This document shows positions 30,561 to 41,500 of a stretch of 64,000 nucleotides of DNA, in pieces (within the stretch, counting starts at the first letter, position 1; each line of letters begins with the position of its first letter). This stretch comes from Saccharothrix obliqua. Lineage in GTDB: Bacteria; Actinomycetota; Actinomycetes; Mycobacteriales; Pseudonocardiaceae. The stretch is taken from NCBI RefSeq assembly GCF_019375475.1, contig NZ_JAHXGQ010000003.1:248001-312000 (forward strand), written 5' to 3'. Under the pieces are notes generated by a model. That model searched no databases. It was not told the DNA's origin and was given only the letters and a program-made list of their open reading frames with translations. Both the position numbers and the translations under genes were made by a program.

Positions 30561-30722
30561 TCAGGCTTCCGGTTCGGGCTTGCGCCGCCGACCACCGGTC
30601 CGGACCTGCCGCGACGGCTCGTCGGGCGGCTCGGGTGCGGGCGGCTGGGCAGCCTCTTTCGGCGCCGGCTGATCAACGAGCAGGATCGCGGCCAGCTCGT
30701 CGTAGATCGGTGTGCTGCTCAT
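30561..30722 (-). CDS. Small conserved-looking protein, 53 residues
   Basis: Begins MSSTPIYDELAAILLVDQPA and ends in a Pro/Glu-rich, then Arg/Lys-rich tail (RQVRTGGRRRKPEPEA). The first 15 residues could form an amphipathic helix; the rest should be disordered. I do not recognise a function. Short actinobacterial proteins with a TPIYDEL-type start are familiar to me, which supports translation, but I cannot name the family. It lies 138 bases beyond the glgB end in the same direction, behind the glgB terminator, so it is probably transcribed separately. The ribosome site is weak. Confidence 0.5.
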   Translation of the reverse strand: MSSTPIYDELAAILLVDQPAPKEAAQPPAPEPPDEPSRQVRTGGRRRKPEPEA

Positions 30723-30823
30723 GAACGATCTTGTACCCCTTTCACGCGCAAGCTACACCGCACCGGTGAGCGGGTGAACGCCGAGGGTGGCGAACCACCC
30801 CGGCAGGGGACCTCCGCGCAGGT

Positions 30824-30856
30824 CGCGGGGGCCGGGCCACGCACCCGGCCCCCGCG
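30824..30856 (-). terminator. Terminator of the glgE operon
   Basis: A perfect 13-base GC-rich stem (CGCGGGGGCCGGG at 30824-30836 and its complement at 30844-30856) with a 7-base loop starts 3 bases beyond the glgB stop. Position and strength mark it as the operon terminator. Confidence 0.8.
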
Positions 30857-30859
30857 TCC

Positions 30860-33007
30860 TCACGCCGGGGCCAGCCACACCACCCCGGTGGCGGGCAGCC
30901 GCAGGGACGCGGACGCGGGCAACCCGTCCAGCGGCTCGGCGGTGGCGCGCACCGCGTCGTTGACCACGCCCGACCCGCCGTAGTCGCGCCGGTCGGTGTT
31001 GAGCACTTCGCGCCACGTCCCGGCGTGCGGCAGCCCGAGCCGGTAGTCCTCGTGCGGCACGCCCGCGAAGTTGGCCACGCACACCAGCACCGAGCCGTCC
31101 GAGCCGATGCGGCGGAACGCGATCACGTTGTGCTCCGCGTCGTCGGCACGGGTCCAGGCGAAGCCGTCGGGGCTGTGGTCCAAGGTGTGCAGGGCCGGTT
31201 CACGGCGGTACGTGGCGTTCAGGTCGGCCACCATGCGCTGGATGCCCCGGTGGTAGTTCATGCCGCCGTGCTCGGCGAGCAGCCACCACGCGAGCGAGTC
31301 GTCGGCGTTCCACTCCCACGGCTGCCCGAACTCCCCGCCCATGAACAACAACTGCTTGCCCGGGTGCGCCCACTGGTAGGCGAGCAGCGTGCGGACGCCC
31401 GCGGCCTTGCGGTGGTCGTCGCCGGGCATCCGCTGCCACAGCGACCCCTTGCCGTGCACCACTTCGTCGTGGGACAGCGGCAACATGTAGCGCTCGCTCC
31501 ACGCGTAGTCGACGGAGTGGGTGATCTCCCCGTGGTGGTGGACCCGGTGCACGGGGTCGTTGCGCAGGTAGTGGAGCGTGTCGTGCATCCAGCCCATGTT
31601 CCACTTGAACCCGAACCCGAGCCCGTCGGCGCTGGTGACGCCCGGCCACGCGGTGGACTCCTCCGCGATCACCACCGCGCCCGGCACCCGCGTGCGCACG
31701 GCGGTGTTCAGCTCGCGCAGGAACGCCACGGCGTCCAGGTTCTCCCGCCCGCCGAACTCGTTGGGCAGCCACTCGCCGTCGCGTCGCGAGTAGTCGAGGT
31801 AGAGCATCGAGGCGACGGCGTCCACGCGCAGGCCGTCCAGGTGGTACTCCTCCAGCCAGTGCAGCGCGGAGGCCACCAGGAAGTTGCGGACCTGCGGCCG
31901 GCCGAGGTCGAACACCAGGGTGCCCCAGTCGGGGTGCTCGCCGCGGCGCGGGTCGGCGTGCTCGTAGAGGGGCGTGCCGTCGAACCGGGCCAGTGCCCAG
32001 GCGTCGCGCGGGAAGTGGGCGGGCACCCAGTCCAGGAGCACGCCGATGCCCAGCGAGTGCAGGTGGTCGACCAGGTGGCGGAACTCGTCGGGCGTGCCGA
32101 ACCGCGCGGTGGGCGCGAAGTACGACGTGGTCTGGTAACCCCACGACCCGCCGAACGGGTGCTCGGTCACGGGCATCAGCTCGACGTGCGTGAACCCGGT
32201 CTCCACCAGGTAGTCGCCGAGCGCGGTGGCCAGTTCGCGGTAGGACAGCCCGGCGCGCCAGGAGCCGAGGTGCACCTCGTAGACGCTGATCGGCGCGTCG
32301 TGCCAGTCGGTGGCGGCGCGGCGGGCCAGCCAGCCGTCGTCGGTCCACCGGTGCCGGGTGGTGGTGACCACGGAGGCGTTGGCGGGCGGCGTTTCCGTGG
32401 CGGACGCCATCGGGTCGGCGTGTTCGCGCCACGCTCCGTCCACGCCGAGAACACGGAACTTGTAGCGGCAGCCGGGTCGCACGCCCGGCACGAACACCTC
32501 CCACACGCCGGACCCGAGGTGCCGCATGGGGTTGCCCCGCCCGGACCAGTCGTCGAAGTCCCCCGCGACGCGCACGCCGCGTGCGTTGGGCGCCCACACG
32601 GCGAACGCGACGCCGTCGTCCTTGGGGTGCGCGCCGAGCACGTCCCACAGCCGTGGGTGTTCGCCGCGTCCGATGAGCGCCACGTCGCCGTCGCTGACGG
32701 TGGGTGGCGTGGTGTACGGGTCGGTGACCACGTCGGTGCGGGGCGCGCGTTCCACTTCCAGTCGGTACGGGGTCGGTTCGCCGGGCACGAAGCCCGCGAA
32801 CAGGCCGTGCGAGACGTGGGCGAGGGGATGGCGGCCGTGGTCCGTGAGGACGTGGACGGCGGTGGCCCCGGGTTGGAGGGTGCGCACGACGGTGTCCGGG
32901 CCGGCGGGGTGCGCGCCGAGCACGGCGTGCGGGTCGGGGTGGTCGCCGACCAGCAGGCGGTCGACTTCTTCCTGCGGTGGCAGCAGTTCGGGTCGGACGG
33001 TGGTCAT
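30860..33007 (-). CDS. glgB: 1,4-alpha-glucan branching enzyme
   Basis: GH13 branching enzyme of 715 residues, which moves alpha-1,4 chains to alpha-1,6 positions in glycogen-like glucan. N-terminal carbohydrate-binding modules (about 1-210) precede the barrel. Catalytic residues are seen in [17 protein letters not shown] (Asp nucleophile), [12 protein letters not shown] (Glu) and [11 protein letters not shown] (Asp). Length matches mycobacterial and Streptomyces GlgB of the GlgE pathway. Its ATG overlaps the stop of mak (ATGA), the last step of the glgE-treS-mak-glgB operon, where it branches the polymer that GlgE extends. Confidence 0.98.
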   Translation of the reverse strand: MTTVRPELLPPQEEVDRLLVGDHPDPHAVLGAHPAGPDTVVRTLQPGATAVHVLTDHGRHPLAHVSHGLFAGFVPGEPTPYRLEVERAPRTDVVTDPYTTPPTVSDGDVALIGRGEHPRLWDVLGAHPKDDGVAFAVWAPNARGVRVAGDFDDWSGRGNPMRHLGSGVWEVFVPGVRPGCRYKFRVLGVDGAWREHADPMASATETPPANASVVTTTRHRWTDDGWLARRAATDWHDAPISVYEVHLGSWRAGLSYRELATALGDYLVETGFTHVELMPVTEHPFGGSWGYQTTSYFAPTARFGTPDEFRHLVDHLHSLGIGVLLDWVPAHFPRDAWALARFDGTPLYEHADPRRGEHPDWGTLVFDLGRPQVRNFLVASALHWLEEYHLDGLRVDAVASMLYLDYSRRDGEWLPNEFGGRENLDAVAFLRELNTAVRTRVPGAVVIAEESTAWPGVTSADGLGFGFKWNMGWMHDTLHYLRNDPVHRVHHHGEITHSVDYAWSERYMLPLSHDEVVHGKGSLWQRMPGDDHRKAAGVRTLLAYQWAHPGKQLLFMGGEFGQPWEWNADDSLAWWLLAEHGGMNYHRGIQRMVADLNATYRREPALHTLDHSPDGFAWTRADDAEHNVIAFRRIGSDGSVLVCVANFAGVPHEDYRLGLPHAGTWREVLNTDRRDYGGSGVVNDAVRATAEPLDGLPASASLRLPATGVVWLAPA

Positions 33008-34281
33008 CCGCGGTCCCCCAGGATGCGGTTGATCGCGCCGAGCGGGATGTGCGTCCACGCGGGCCGGTGGGCCCGTTCGTACGCCACCTCGTACACGGCC
33101 TTGTCGAGTTCGAGGGCGTGCAGCAGCACGGGTTGGCGGCGCGGGTCGTCCAGGACGTCGGCGTAGCCGGCGCAGAACGCCTCGCGCAGCACGCGAGCCC
33201 GGTCGGGGTCGGCTCCGCCGTCGTGGTGGGCGGCGTAGTCGAAGGAGCGGAGCATGGCGGCGACGTCCTGGAGCGCGTGCCGCGGCGCGTTGCGCTCGGC
33301 CAGGGGGCGGCCGGGTTCGCCCTCGAAGTCGATGAGGGTCCACCGGCCGCCGGAGCGCAGCACCTGACCCAGGTGGAGGTCGCCGTGGACCCGTTGCAGC
33401 AGGAACGGTCCGCGCAGGTCGCGCAGCCGGTCGTAGGCGGCGCGCAGGGCGGGTTCGTGCGGCACGAGTTCGGGTGTGCCGGCACCGAGGGCGGTGAGCC
33501 GCCGGTGCAGGCGGTCGGCGGTGTCGTCGAGGGTGTCGACGGCGATGTTGCGGGGGCCGTACGCGCGGTGCAGCGCGGCGTGCACGCGAGCCAGGGCGCG
33601 GCCGAGTTCCGCGGCCTCGGTGGTGAAGGCGGCGTGGTCGCCGGTGGTGGCGAGGGTCCAGCCGTCGACGGCGTCGGGCAGGAACTCCTGCACGATGCCG
33701 AGCGCGGCGCGCTCGCCGTCGACCTCGGTGGTGATCGTGCCGAGGACCCGGGCGACGTGCTGGGCGCCGACCGAGTGCAGGGCGCGGTGCAGCTCGACGT
33801 CGGGGTGCGGTCCGGGCAGCACGCGGCGGAACAGCTTGAGGATGTGGCGGTCGCCGTAGACCAGGGAGGTGTTGCTCTGCTCGGCGGCGACCGGGCGGGC
33901 GGGCAGGCCGTAGGCGAGGCGCGCGCCGGGTTCGGGTTCGAGGGCGGGGCCGGGCCCGCCCGCGCGATCGCGCAGGCGGGCCGGCAGTGCGGACATGAGT
34001 TCGTTGTCGTGCGTGGCGGCGTAGAGGACGCCGGCGTCGGTGTCGCAGATCCACGCGTCCGCCAGGGCGGGCGGCAGCTCGGCGCGGCGGCCGAGCAGCA
34101 GCTGGTACCGCTCGCCGTCGGCGGCGACGAGCAGGTGCAGCAGGGCGGGGTCGCCGTCGACGAGGGTGGTGACCCGCTCGACGCGGGCGGTCGTCGTGGT
34201 CCGGTCCTTGCCCGCGTACCAGCGCTGCGCGGGCAGCCAGGCGGCCAGGGCGGCGCCCAGCGGGTCCGGGGCGGTGGTCAT
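33004..34281 (-). CDS. mak: Maltokinase
   Basis: A 425-residue ATP-dependent maltose kinase that makes maltose-1-phosphate, the donor for GlgE. The kinase-like fold shows [15 protein letters not shown] (catalytic loop) and [15 protein letters not shown] (metal-binding Asp). The N-terminal cap contains [17 protein letters not shown], typical of the Mak/Pep2 family. Its start overlaps the treS stop by 4 bases and its stop overlaps the glgB start by 4 bases. TreS upstream supplies maltose from trehalose and is often bound in a complex with Mak. Confidence 0.96.
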   Translation of the reverse strand: MTTAPDPLGAALAAWLPAQRWYAGKDRTTTTARVERVTTLVDGDPALLHLLVAADGERYQLLLGRRAELPPALADAWICDTDAGVLYAATHDNELMSALPARLRDRAGGPGPALEPEPGARLAYGLPARPVAAEQSNTSLVYGDRHILKLFRRVLPGPHPDVELHRALHSVGAQHVARVLGTITTEVDGERAALGIVQEFLPDAVDGWTLATTGDHAAFTTEAAELGRALARVHAALHRAYGPRNIAVDTLDDTADRLHRRLTALGAGTPELVPHEPALRAAYDRLRDLRGPFLLQRVHGDLHLGQVLRSGGRWTLIDFEGEPGRPLAERNAPRHALQDVAAMLRSFDYAAHHDGGADPDRARVLREAFCAGYADVLDDPRRQPVLLHALELDKAVYEVAYERAHRPAWTHIPLGAINRILGDRG

Positions 34282-35945
34282 GCCGCACCGCCTTCCCAGC
34301 GGAACCAGTAGAAGCCGTGGCCGGGCAGGGTGAGCTGGTAGCGCTCGCCGACGACGCGGGGGAACCGCGTGCCGCCGGTCAGCTCGACCGGGACCAGGCC
34401 GTCCAGGCCGGGCAGCTTGACCTCGACGGGCTGCGGGCGGCTGGAGAAGTTGAACACGCACATCAGCGCGTCGCCGCGGAGGTACGCGAACACGGCGGTG
34501 TTGTCGACGTCCAGCTCCCGGAACGCGCCGGTGCCGAACTCGGGGTGCTCGCGGCGCACGGCGAGCATCCGGCGGGTCCAGTTCAGCAACGACGCGGGGG
34601 TGCCCGCCTGCGCCTCGACGTTGACGGCCTGGTAGCCGTAGACGGCGTCGCTGACCACGGGCAGGCACAGCTTGCCGGGGTCGGCGGTGGAGAAGCCCGC
34701 GTTGCGGTCGGGCGTCCACTGCATGGGCGTGCGGACGCCGTCGCGGTCCTTGAGCCAGATGTTGTCCCCCATGCCGATCTCGTCACCGTAGTACAGGACG
34801 GGGGAGCCGGGCAGGGACAGCAGCAGGGCGTTGAGGAGTTCGTGCCGGCCGCGGTCGTTCTCCAGCAGCGGCGCGAGGCGGCGGCGGATGCCGACGTTGG
34901 CCTTCATCCGCGGGTCCTTGGCGTACTCCCCGTACATGTAGGCGCGTTCCTCGTCGGTGACCATCTCCAGGGTCAGCTCGTCGTGGTTGCGCAGGAAGAT
35001 GCCCCACTGCGCTCCGGACGGGATCTCGGGCGTCCTGGCCAGGATCTCCGAAACGGGCAGGGCGGACTCCTTGCGCAGCGCCATGAACAACCGCGGCATG
35101 AGCGGGAAGTGGAACGCCATGTGGCACTCGTCGCCGCCGACCTCGGGGTCGCCGAAGTAGTGCGCCACGTCGGCGGGCCACTGGTTGGCCTCGGCGAGCA
35201 GCACCCGGCCGGGGTACTCGTCGTCCACGACCTTGCGCACCAGCTTGAGGAAGTCGTGGGTCTCCGCGAGGTTCTCGCAGTTGGTGCCGTCGCGCTCGAA
35301 CAGGTAGGGCACGGCGTCCAGGCGGAAGCCGTCGATGCCGAGGTCGAGCCAGAACCGCAGCACGTCGAGCATCGCCTGCTGCACGGCCGGGTTGTCGTAG
35401 TTGAGGTCGGGCTGGTGGGCGAAGAACCGGTGCCAGTAGAACTGGCCGCGCTCGGTGTCCCAGGTCCAGTTGGACTTCTCGGTGTCGACGAAGATGATCC
35501 GGGTCTGGTCGTAGCGCTGGTCGGTGTCGCTCCACACGTAGAAGTCGCCGAACGGCCCGTCGGGGTCGCGCCGCGACTCCTGGAACCAGGGGTGCGCCTC
35601 GGAGGTGTGGTTCATCACCAGGTCGGTGACGACGCGCATCCCGCGCCGGTGCGCGGAGTCCAGCAGGCGCACGAAGTCCGACAGCTCGCCGAACTCGGGC
35701 CGCACGGCGCGGAAGTCGCTGATGTCGTAGCCGCCGTCGTTCATCGGCGAGGCGTAGAACGGGGGCAGCCACAGGCAGTCGACGCCCAGCCACTCCAGGT
35801 AGTCCAGTTTGGACTCCAGTCCGGCGAGGTCGCCGATGCCGTCGCCGTTGGCGTCGGCGAAGGCGCTCACCAGGACCTCGTAGAACACGGCGTGCTTGAA
35901 CCAGTCCGGCTGCGTCGCGGGGTCGACGCCAAACAGATCCGACAT
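34278..35945 (-). CDS. treS: Trehalose synthase (maltose alpha-D-glucosyltransferase)
   Basis: GH13 enzyme of 555 residues that interconverts trehalose and maltose. Catalytic residues: [13 protein letters not shown] (Asp nucleophile), LLAEANQWP (Glu) and [13 protein letters not shown] (Asp). The N-terminus ([20 protein letters not shown]) and the [11 protein letters not shown] segment are TreS signatures. There is no fused maltokinase domain; mak is separate and follows directly with a 4-base overlap. It starts 4 bases after the glgE stop. Confidence 0.97.
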   Translation of the reverse strand: MSDLFGVDPATQPDWFKHAVFYEVLVSAFADANGDGIGDLAGLESKLDYLEWLGVDCLWLPPFYASPMNDGGYDISDFRAVRPEFGELSDFVRLLDSAHRRGMRVVTDLVMNHTSEAHPWFQESRRDPDGPFGDFYVWSDTDQRYDQTRIIFVDTEKSNWTWDTERGQFYWHRFFAHQPDLNYDNPAVQQAMLDVLRFWLDLGIDGFRLDAVPYLFERDGTNCENLAETHDFLKLVRKVVDDEYPGRVLLAEANQWPADVAHYFGDPEVGGDECHMAFHFPLMPRLFMALRKESALPVSEILARTPEIPSGAQWGIFLRNHDELTLEMVTDEERAYMYGEYAKDPRMKANVGIRRRLAPLLENDRGRHELLNALLLSLPGSPVLYYGDEIGMGDNIWLKDRDGVRTPMQWTPDRNAGFSTADPGKLCLPVVSDAVYGYQAVNVEAQAGTPASLLNWTRRMLAVRREHPEFGTGAFRELDVDNTAVFAYLRGDALMCVFNFSSRPQPVEVKLPGLDGLVPVELTGGTRFPRVVGERYQLTLPGHGFYWFRWEGGAA

Positions 35946-35949
35946 CGGG

Positions 35950-37941
<1,992 letters not shown>

Positions 37942-37974
37942 TGCTGCCGTCCTTTCTCGGTGGATCAAACAAAA

Positions 37975-38000
37975 GTTTGCCGCACGGTCGGCGCGGGAAT
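37975..38000 (+). promoter_or_regulatory. Possible SigB/SigF-type promoter for the DJ-1/ThDP operon
   Basis: GTTT (37975-37978) and GGGAAT (37995-38000) are spaced by 16 bases, close to the actinobacterial stress-sigma pattern GTTT-N14-16-GGGTAT. It points to the plus-strand operon, giving a leader of about 230 bases. The operon itself encodes STAS, RsbW-like and SpoIIE-like proteins, which makes a stress sigma plausible. The match is short and could be chance. Confidence 0.3.
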
Positions 38001-38237
38001 TACTGCGGCTCAATCGGTTCGGAAAGTTCGTGACCAGCAACTACGGCCTCCGACCAGGGCGAAGTGACGTAGTGCCGGGGTGGGGTGGTCCCCGGGGTTT
38101 CGCGTTAACTTCCCGCCGCACTGCACGGAGTGATGCCGCCGACCGGTGCCTTCCTTGTTGCCGGCCGGTCCGGTGACCAAGCTTGCGGTCGGCAGGGGAA
38201 TTCACCGCTCCTGTCGACCGACAGCCACGGAGAAACG

Positions 38238-39062
38238 ATGACGAAGAAGATTCTGATCGTCCTCTCGGAATACGGCTACTGGGGCGAGGAACTGCTCGGC
38301 CCGGTCGCCACGTTCGACGAGCAGGGCTACCAGTCGGTCTTCGCGACGCCCACCGGCGCGCGGGCCCGCGCCCTGCCGCCCAGCCTCGACCCCGGCTACA
38401 TCGACCCGCCGCTCGGCCGGTCGGTGACCACGCCGGAGGTCGCGGTGGCCGCGAAGGAGCTGGACGAGTCCTCCCGCCTGGACAACCCGATCAGCCTCGC
38501 CGAGTGGATCCCGGACCGCCCGTACTTCAGCGAGCCGGACTACCTGCGCAAGATCGAGGCGTACAACCGCGAGCTGGGCAACCTCGACGACGACATCAAG
38601 CAGTTCGACGCGCTGGTGATCGTCGGCGGCTCCGGCCCGATCGTGGACCTCGCCAACAACGAGCGGCTGCACGAGCTGATCCTCGCGTTCCTGCGCGCGG
38701 ACAAGCCGATCGTCGGCGAGTGCTACGGCGTCGCACCGCTGGCCTTCGCCCGCGACTGGGAGGACCGCAAGTCGATCATCTGGGGCAAGCACGTCACCGG
38801 GCACTGCAAGGAGTACGACTACAAGGACGGCACCGGCTTCATCGGGGTCGACTTCAACATGGGCCCGCCGCCGTACCCGCTGGAGTACATCCTGCGCGAC
38901 GCCACCGGACCCGACGGCGCCTACCACGGCAACGTCGGCAAGGAGGTGTCGGTGATCGTGGACTACCCGTTCATCACCGCGCGGTCCACGCCGGACTCGT
39001 TCCCGGCGGGCGAGAAGCTGGTCGAGGTCCTCGAATCGGGTCTGCGCCGGTTCGGTTTCTGA
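38238..39062 (+). CDS. DJ-1/PfpI-superfamily protein (first of two)
   Basis: A 274-residue class I glutamine-amidotransferase-like protein of the DJ-1/PfpI/Hsp31 superfamily. The nucleophile elbow is VGECYGVAPLA (Cys), and an early Glu in YGYWGEELLGP sits where DJ-1 proteins keep the acidic partner. It is larger than DJ-1 (about 190) and near Hsp31-type size. Members act as glyoxalases, deglycases, hydratases or chaperones; the exact reaction is unknown. ATG at 38238 follows GGAGAA. It is the first gene of the plus-strand array and stands 89 bases before the ThDP enzyme, with a second DJ-1 protein after that, which suggests a role in handling a reactive carbonyl. Confidence 0.88.
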   Translation: MTKKILIVLSEYGYWGEELLGPVATFDEQGYQSVFATPTGARARALPPSLDPGYIDPPLGRSVTTPEVAVAAKELDESSRLDNPISLAEWIPDRPYFSEPDYLRKIEAYNRELGNLDDDIKQFDALVIVGGSGPIVDLANNERLHELILAFLRADKPIVGECYGVAPLAFARDWEDRKSIIWGKHVTGHCKEYDYKDGTGFIGVDFNMGPPPYPLEYILRDATGPDGAYHGNVGKEVSVIVDYPFITARSTPDSFPAGEKLVEVLESGLRRFGF

Positions 39063-39151
39063 GTGCTCCCGCCCGCGCCCGCCACGCCGCCCCGGCACGC
39101 ACCGGTGCGGCGCGGCGCGGCGCGCGCCAACGAATCGGAAGGAAGTCGGTC

Positions 39152-40762
39152 ATGACCGCAAGGCCGGGAAAAGTGGCCATCTTCGAGCAGTTCGCCGCCG
39201 ATGGCTTCACCCGGATGTTCGGCAACCCCGGGACCGTCGAGGAGGGGTTCCTCGACATCCTGGAAGGCGTGCCGGGCTTCGAGTACGTCCTGGCGCTCCA
39301 GGAGACCGTCGCGATCGCGATGGCCGACGGCTACGCCCGCGCCACGGCCGGGCCCGCGCTGGTCCAGCTGCACACCGGCGTCGGCCTCGGCAACGGCATC
39401 GGCATGCTGTACCAGGCGATGCGCGGTCACTCGCCGCTGGTCGTCATCGCGGGCGAGGCGGGTGTCCGGTACGACGCGATGGACTCGCAGATGGCCACCG
39501 ACCTGGTCGCCATGGCGAAGCCGGTGACCAAGTGGGCCACCCGCGTCACGCACCCGTCGTCGCTGCTGCGCACGTTGCGCCGCGCGGTGAAGACCGCGAT
39601 GACCGCGCCGCGCGGCCCGGTGTTCGTCGCGCTGCCGATGGACGTGCTGGACGCCGAGAACACCGAGCCCGCCGTCCCCACCACCGTGCCCAGCCAGGCC
39701 GTGGTGCCGGTGGCGCAGGACCTGGACCGGGCGGTGGCGGCGTTGTCCGGCGCCTACCACCCGCTGATCCTGCTGGGCGACGGCGTTTCCGTGTCCGGCG
39801 CGCAGGAGGAGCTGACCCGCGTCGCGGAGCTGCTGGACGCGCCGGTGTGGGGCGTGGACAGCTCCGAGCTGAACATGGACAACACGCACCCGTTGTGGCA
39901 GGGGCAGCTCGGCCACATGTTCGGCGCGCGCAGCGCGGGGATCGTCGCCGACGCGGACGCGGTGCTGGTGGTCGGCACCTACGTGTTCCCCGAGGTGTTC
40001 CCGTCGCTGGACAACCCGTTCCGCCCGGACGCGCGGATCGTGCACATCGACCTGGACACCTACGAGATCGCCAAGAACCACCCGGTGGACGTGGCGCTCG
40101 CCGCCGACCCGAAGCACGCGCTCGCGGGCATCGCCGAACGGCTCACCGCCGCCGGCAGGCGGCCGACCGCCCGGTCCTCCGCGGTGTGGCGGCGGCCCCG
40201 GCCCGAGCCCAACGCGCCGATGATGGAGCTGTTCGCGGCGGAGCTGGCCGAGCAGGGCGGCAGCGACCTGGTGCTGTTCGACGAGGCGCTCACCGCCTCG
40301 CCCGGCCTGACGAAGTACCTGCCGCCACGCGTGGCGGGCAACTACTTCTCCACCCGGGGCGGCTCGCTCGGCATCGGCATCCCCGGCGCGATCGGCGCGA
40401 AGATCGCGCGCCCCGACGCGGAGGTCATCGGCTTCACCGGCGACGGCGGCAGCATGTACACCATCCAGGCGCTGTGGACCGCGGCCCGCGAGGGCGTCGC
40501 GGCGAAGTTCGTGATCTGCAACAACCACCGCTACGAGCTGCTCGACCTGAACATCGAGGAGTATTGGCGGGAGCGCGGGATCGACCGCCACGAGTACCCG
40601 TCCGGTTTCGACCTCGGCAGGCCCGAGATCGGTTTCGTGGAGCTGGCGCGCGCCATGGGCGTGGACGCCATGCGGGTGGAGAAGCCGAGCCAGGTCGCGG
40701 GCGCGGTGCGGCGGATGCTCACCGCCACCGGTCCGTTCCTGCTCGACCTGGTCACGAAGTAG
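39152..40762 (+). CDS. ThDP-dependent enzyme, benzoylformate-decarboxylase/acetolactate-synthase type
   Basis: Thiamine-diphosphate enzyme of 536 residues with the three standard domains. The cofactor motif is GDGGSMYTIQALWTAA through to CNN, and the activating Glu is in LALQETVAIAMADGYARAT. Compared with benzoylformate decarboxylase, the Ser26 position is Thr (NPGT), Glu47 is kept, and the His70 position is kept (LVQLHTGVGLGN), so a 2-oxoacid decarboxylase or carboligase is likely; the substrate is unknown. AAGGAAG lies about 7 bases before the ATG. It sits between two DJ-1/PfpI genes, only 7 bases before the second. Confidence 0.9.
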   Translation: MTARPGKVAIFEQFAADGFTRMFGNPGTVEEGFLDILEGVPGFEYVLALQETVAIAMADGYARATAGPALVQLHTGVGLGNGIGMLYQAMRGHSPLVVIAGEAGVRYDAMDSQMATDLVAMAKPVTKWATRVTHPSSLLRTLRRAVKTAMTAPRGPVFVALPMDVLDAENTEPAVPTTVPSQAVVPVAQDLDRAVAALSGAYHPLILLGDGVSVSGAQEELTRVAELLDAPVWGVDSSELNMDNTHPLWQGQLGHMFGARSAGIVADADAVLVVGTYVFPEVFPSLDNPFRPDARIVHIDLDTYEIAKNHPVDVALAADPKHALAGIAERLTAAGRRPTARSSAVWRRPRPEPNAPMMELFAAELAEQGGSDLVLFDEALTASPGLTKYLPPRVAGNYFSTRGGSLGIGIPGAIGAKIARPDAEVIGFTGDGGSMYTIQALWTAAREGVAAKFVICNNHRYELLDLNIEEYWRERGIDRHEYPSGFDLGRPEIGFVELARAMGVDAMRVEKPSQVAGAVRRMLTATGPFLLDLVTK

Positions 40763-40769
40763 GCCGCCG

Positions 40770-41435
40770 ATGCCCACGCTGCCCAGGCGCGAGAACGGCC
40801 GGTTGGCCGGCCGCACCATCGCGATCTTCATGGAGACCGACTACGTCGAACCCGAGATCCACTACTACGAGCGGAGGTTCGCCGAGGAGGGCGCGACGAT
40901 CGAGTACCTGACCCGGTTGTGGGGCCAGGAGTCCATCACGTTCACCGGGCACGAGTACCAGGTGCCGCTGACGGTGACCGGCGACCTGGAGGCCGTCGAC
41001 GACGCGCGGCTGCGCCGCTACGACGCGGTGATCGTGCCGTCCGGCATGGTGTCGGACCGCCTGCGGTACACCGAGGACGTCAACGCCCTCGCGCCCGCGG
41101 TGCGGTTGCTGCGCCGCGCCTTCGACACGCCCAGCGTGCTCAAGGGCATCATCTGCCACGGCATGTGGCTGGTCGCGCCGATCCCCGAGGTGGTGGCGGG
41201 CCGCCGCGTCACGTGCCACAACAACCTGATCGGCGACGTGCGCAACATGGGCGCGGTCTACACCGACCAGGACGTGGTGGTGGACGGCGACCTGGTGACG
41301 GGTCGCAGCGCGGACGCGGCGCACCTGTTCGCGCGCACGCTGATCGACCTCATCGCGGCCCGCACGCCGGAGGGCACCATGCGCAGCCGCCAGCGGATGC
41401 TGCGCGGGTTCGGGGTGACGCCCGGTGGCCGCTGA
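40770..41435 (+). CDS. DJ-1/PfpI-superfamily protein (second of two)
   Basis: A 221-residue DJ-1/PfpI-fold protein, clearly different from the one at 38238. The elbow is GIICHGMWLVAP with the Cys-His pair typical of PfpI/YhbO-like members; the early acidic residue is in FMETDYVEPEI. RVTCHNNLIGDVRNMGAVYTD corresponds to the late strand region of the fold. PfpI-type proteins are linked to glyoxal or methylglyoxal handling and protein quality control; the reaction here is not known. It begins 7 bases after the ThDP gene, so they are surely co-transcribed, and it precedes the AGE epimerase by 65 bases. Confidence 0.88.
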   Translation: MPTLPRRENGRLAGRTIAIFMETDYVEPEIHYYERRFAEEGATIEYLTRLWGQESITFTGHEYQVPLTVTGDLEAVDDARLRRYDAVIVPSGMVSDRLRYTEDVNALAPAVRLLRRAFDTPSVLKGIICHGMWLVAPIPEVVAGRRVTCHNNLIGDVRNMGAVYTDQDVVVDGDLVTGRSADAAHLFARTLIDLIAARTPEGTMRSRQRMLRGFGVTPGGR

Positions 41436-41500
41436 CAACCCGCAGCCCGGCGCCAGCCCGGCCGGGCCCCGCCGACGACACGACGACAAGGTGACCCCCG

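Noticed and set aside
30860..34288. A single 1142-codon frame that seems to fuse a protein to GlgB
   Set aside because: Its first 400 codons are an out-of-frame reading of mak; the true glgB starts at 33007 with the ATGA overlap and normal length.
38202..39098. Minus-strand frames opposite the DJ-1, ThDP, epimerase and glgX genes
   Set aside because: Shadow frames without domains; every one is fully explained by a recognised plus-strand gene.
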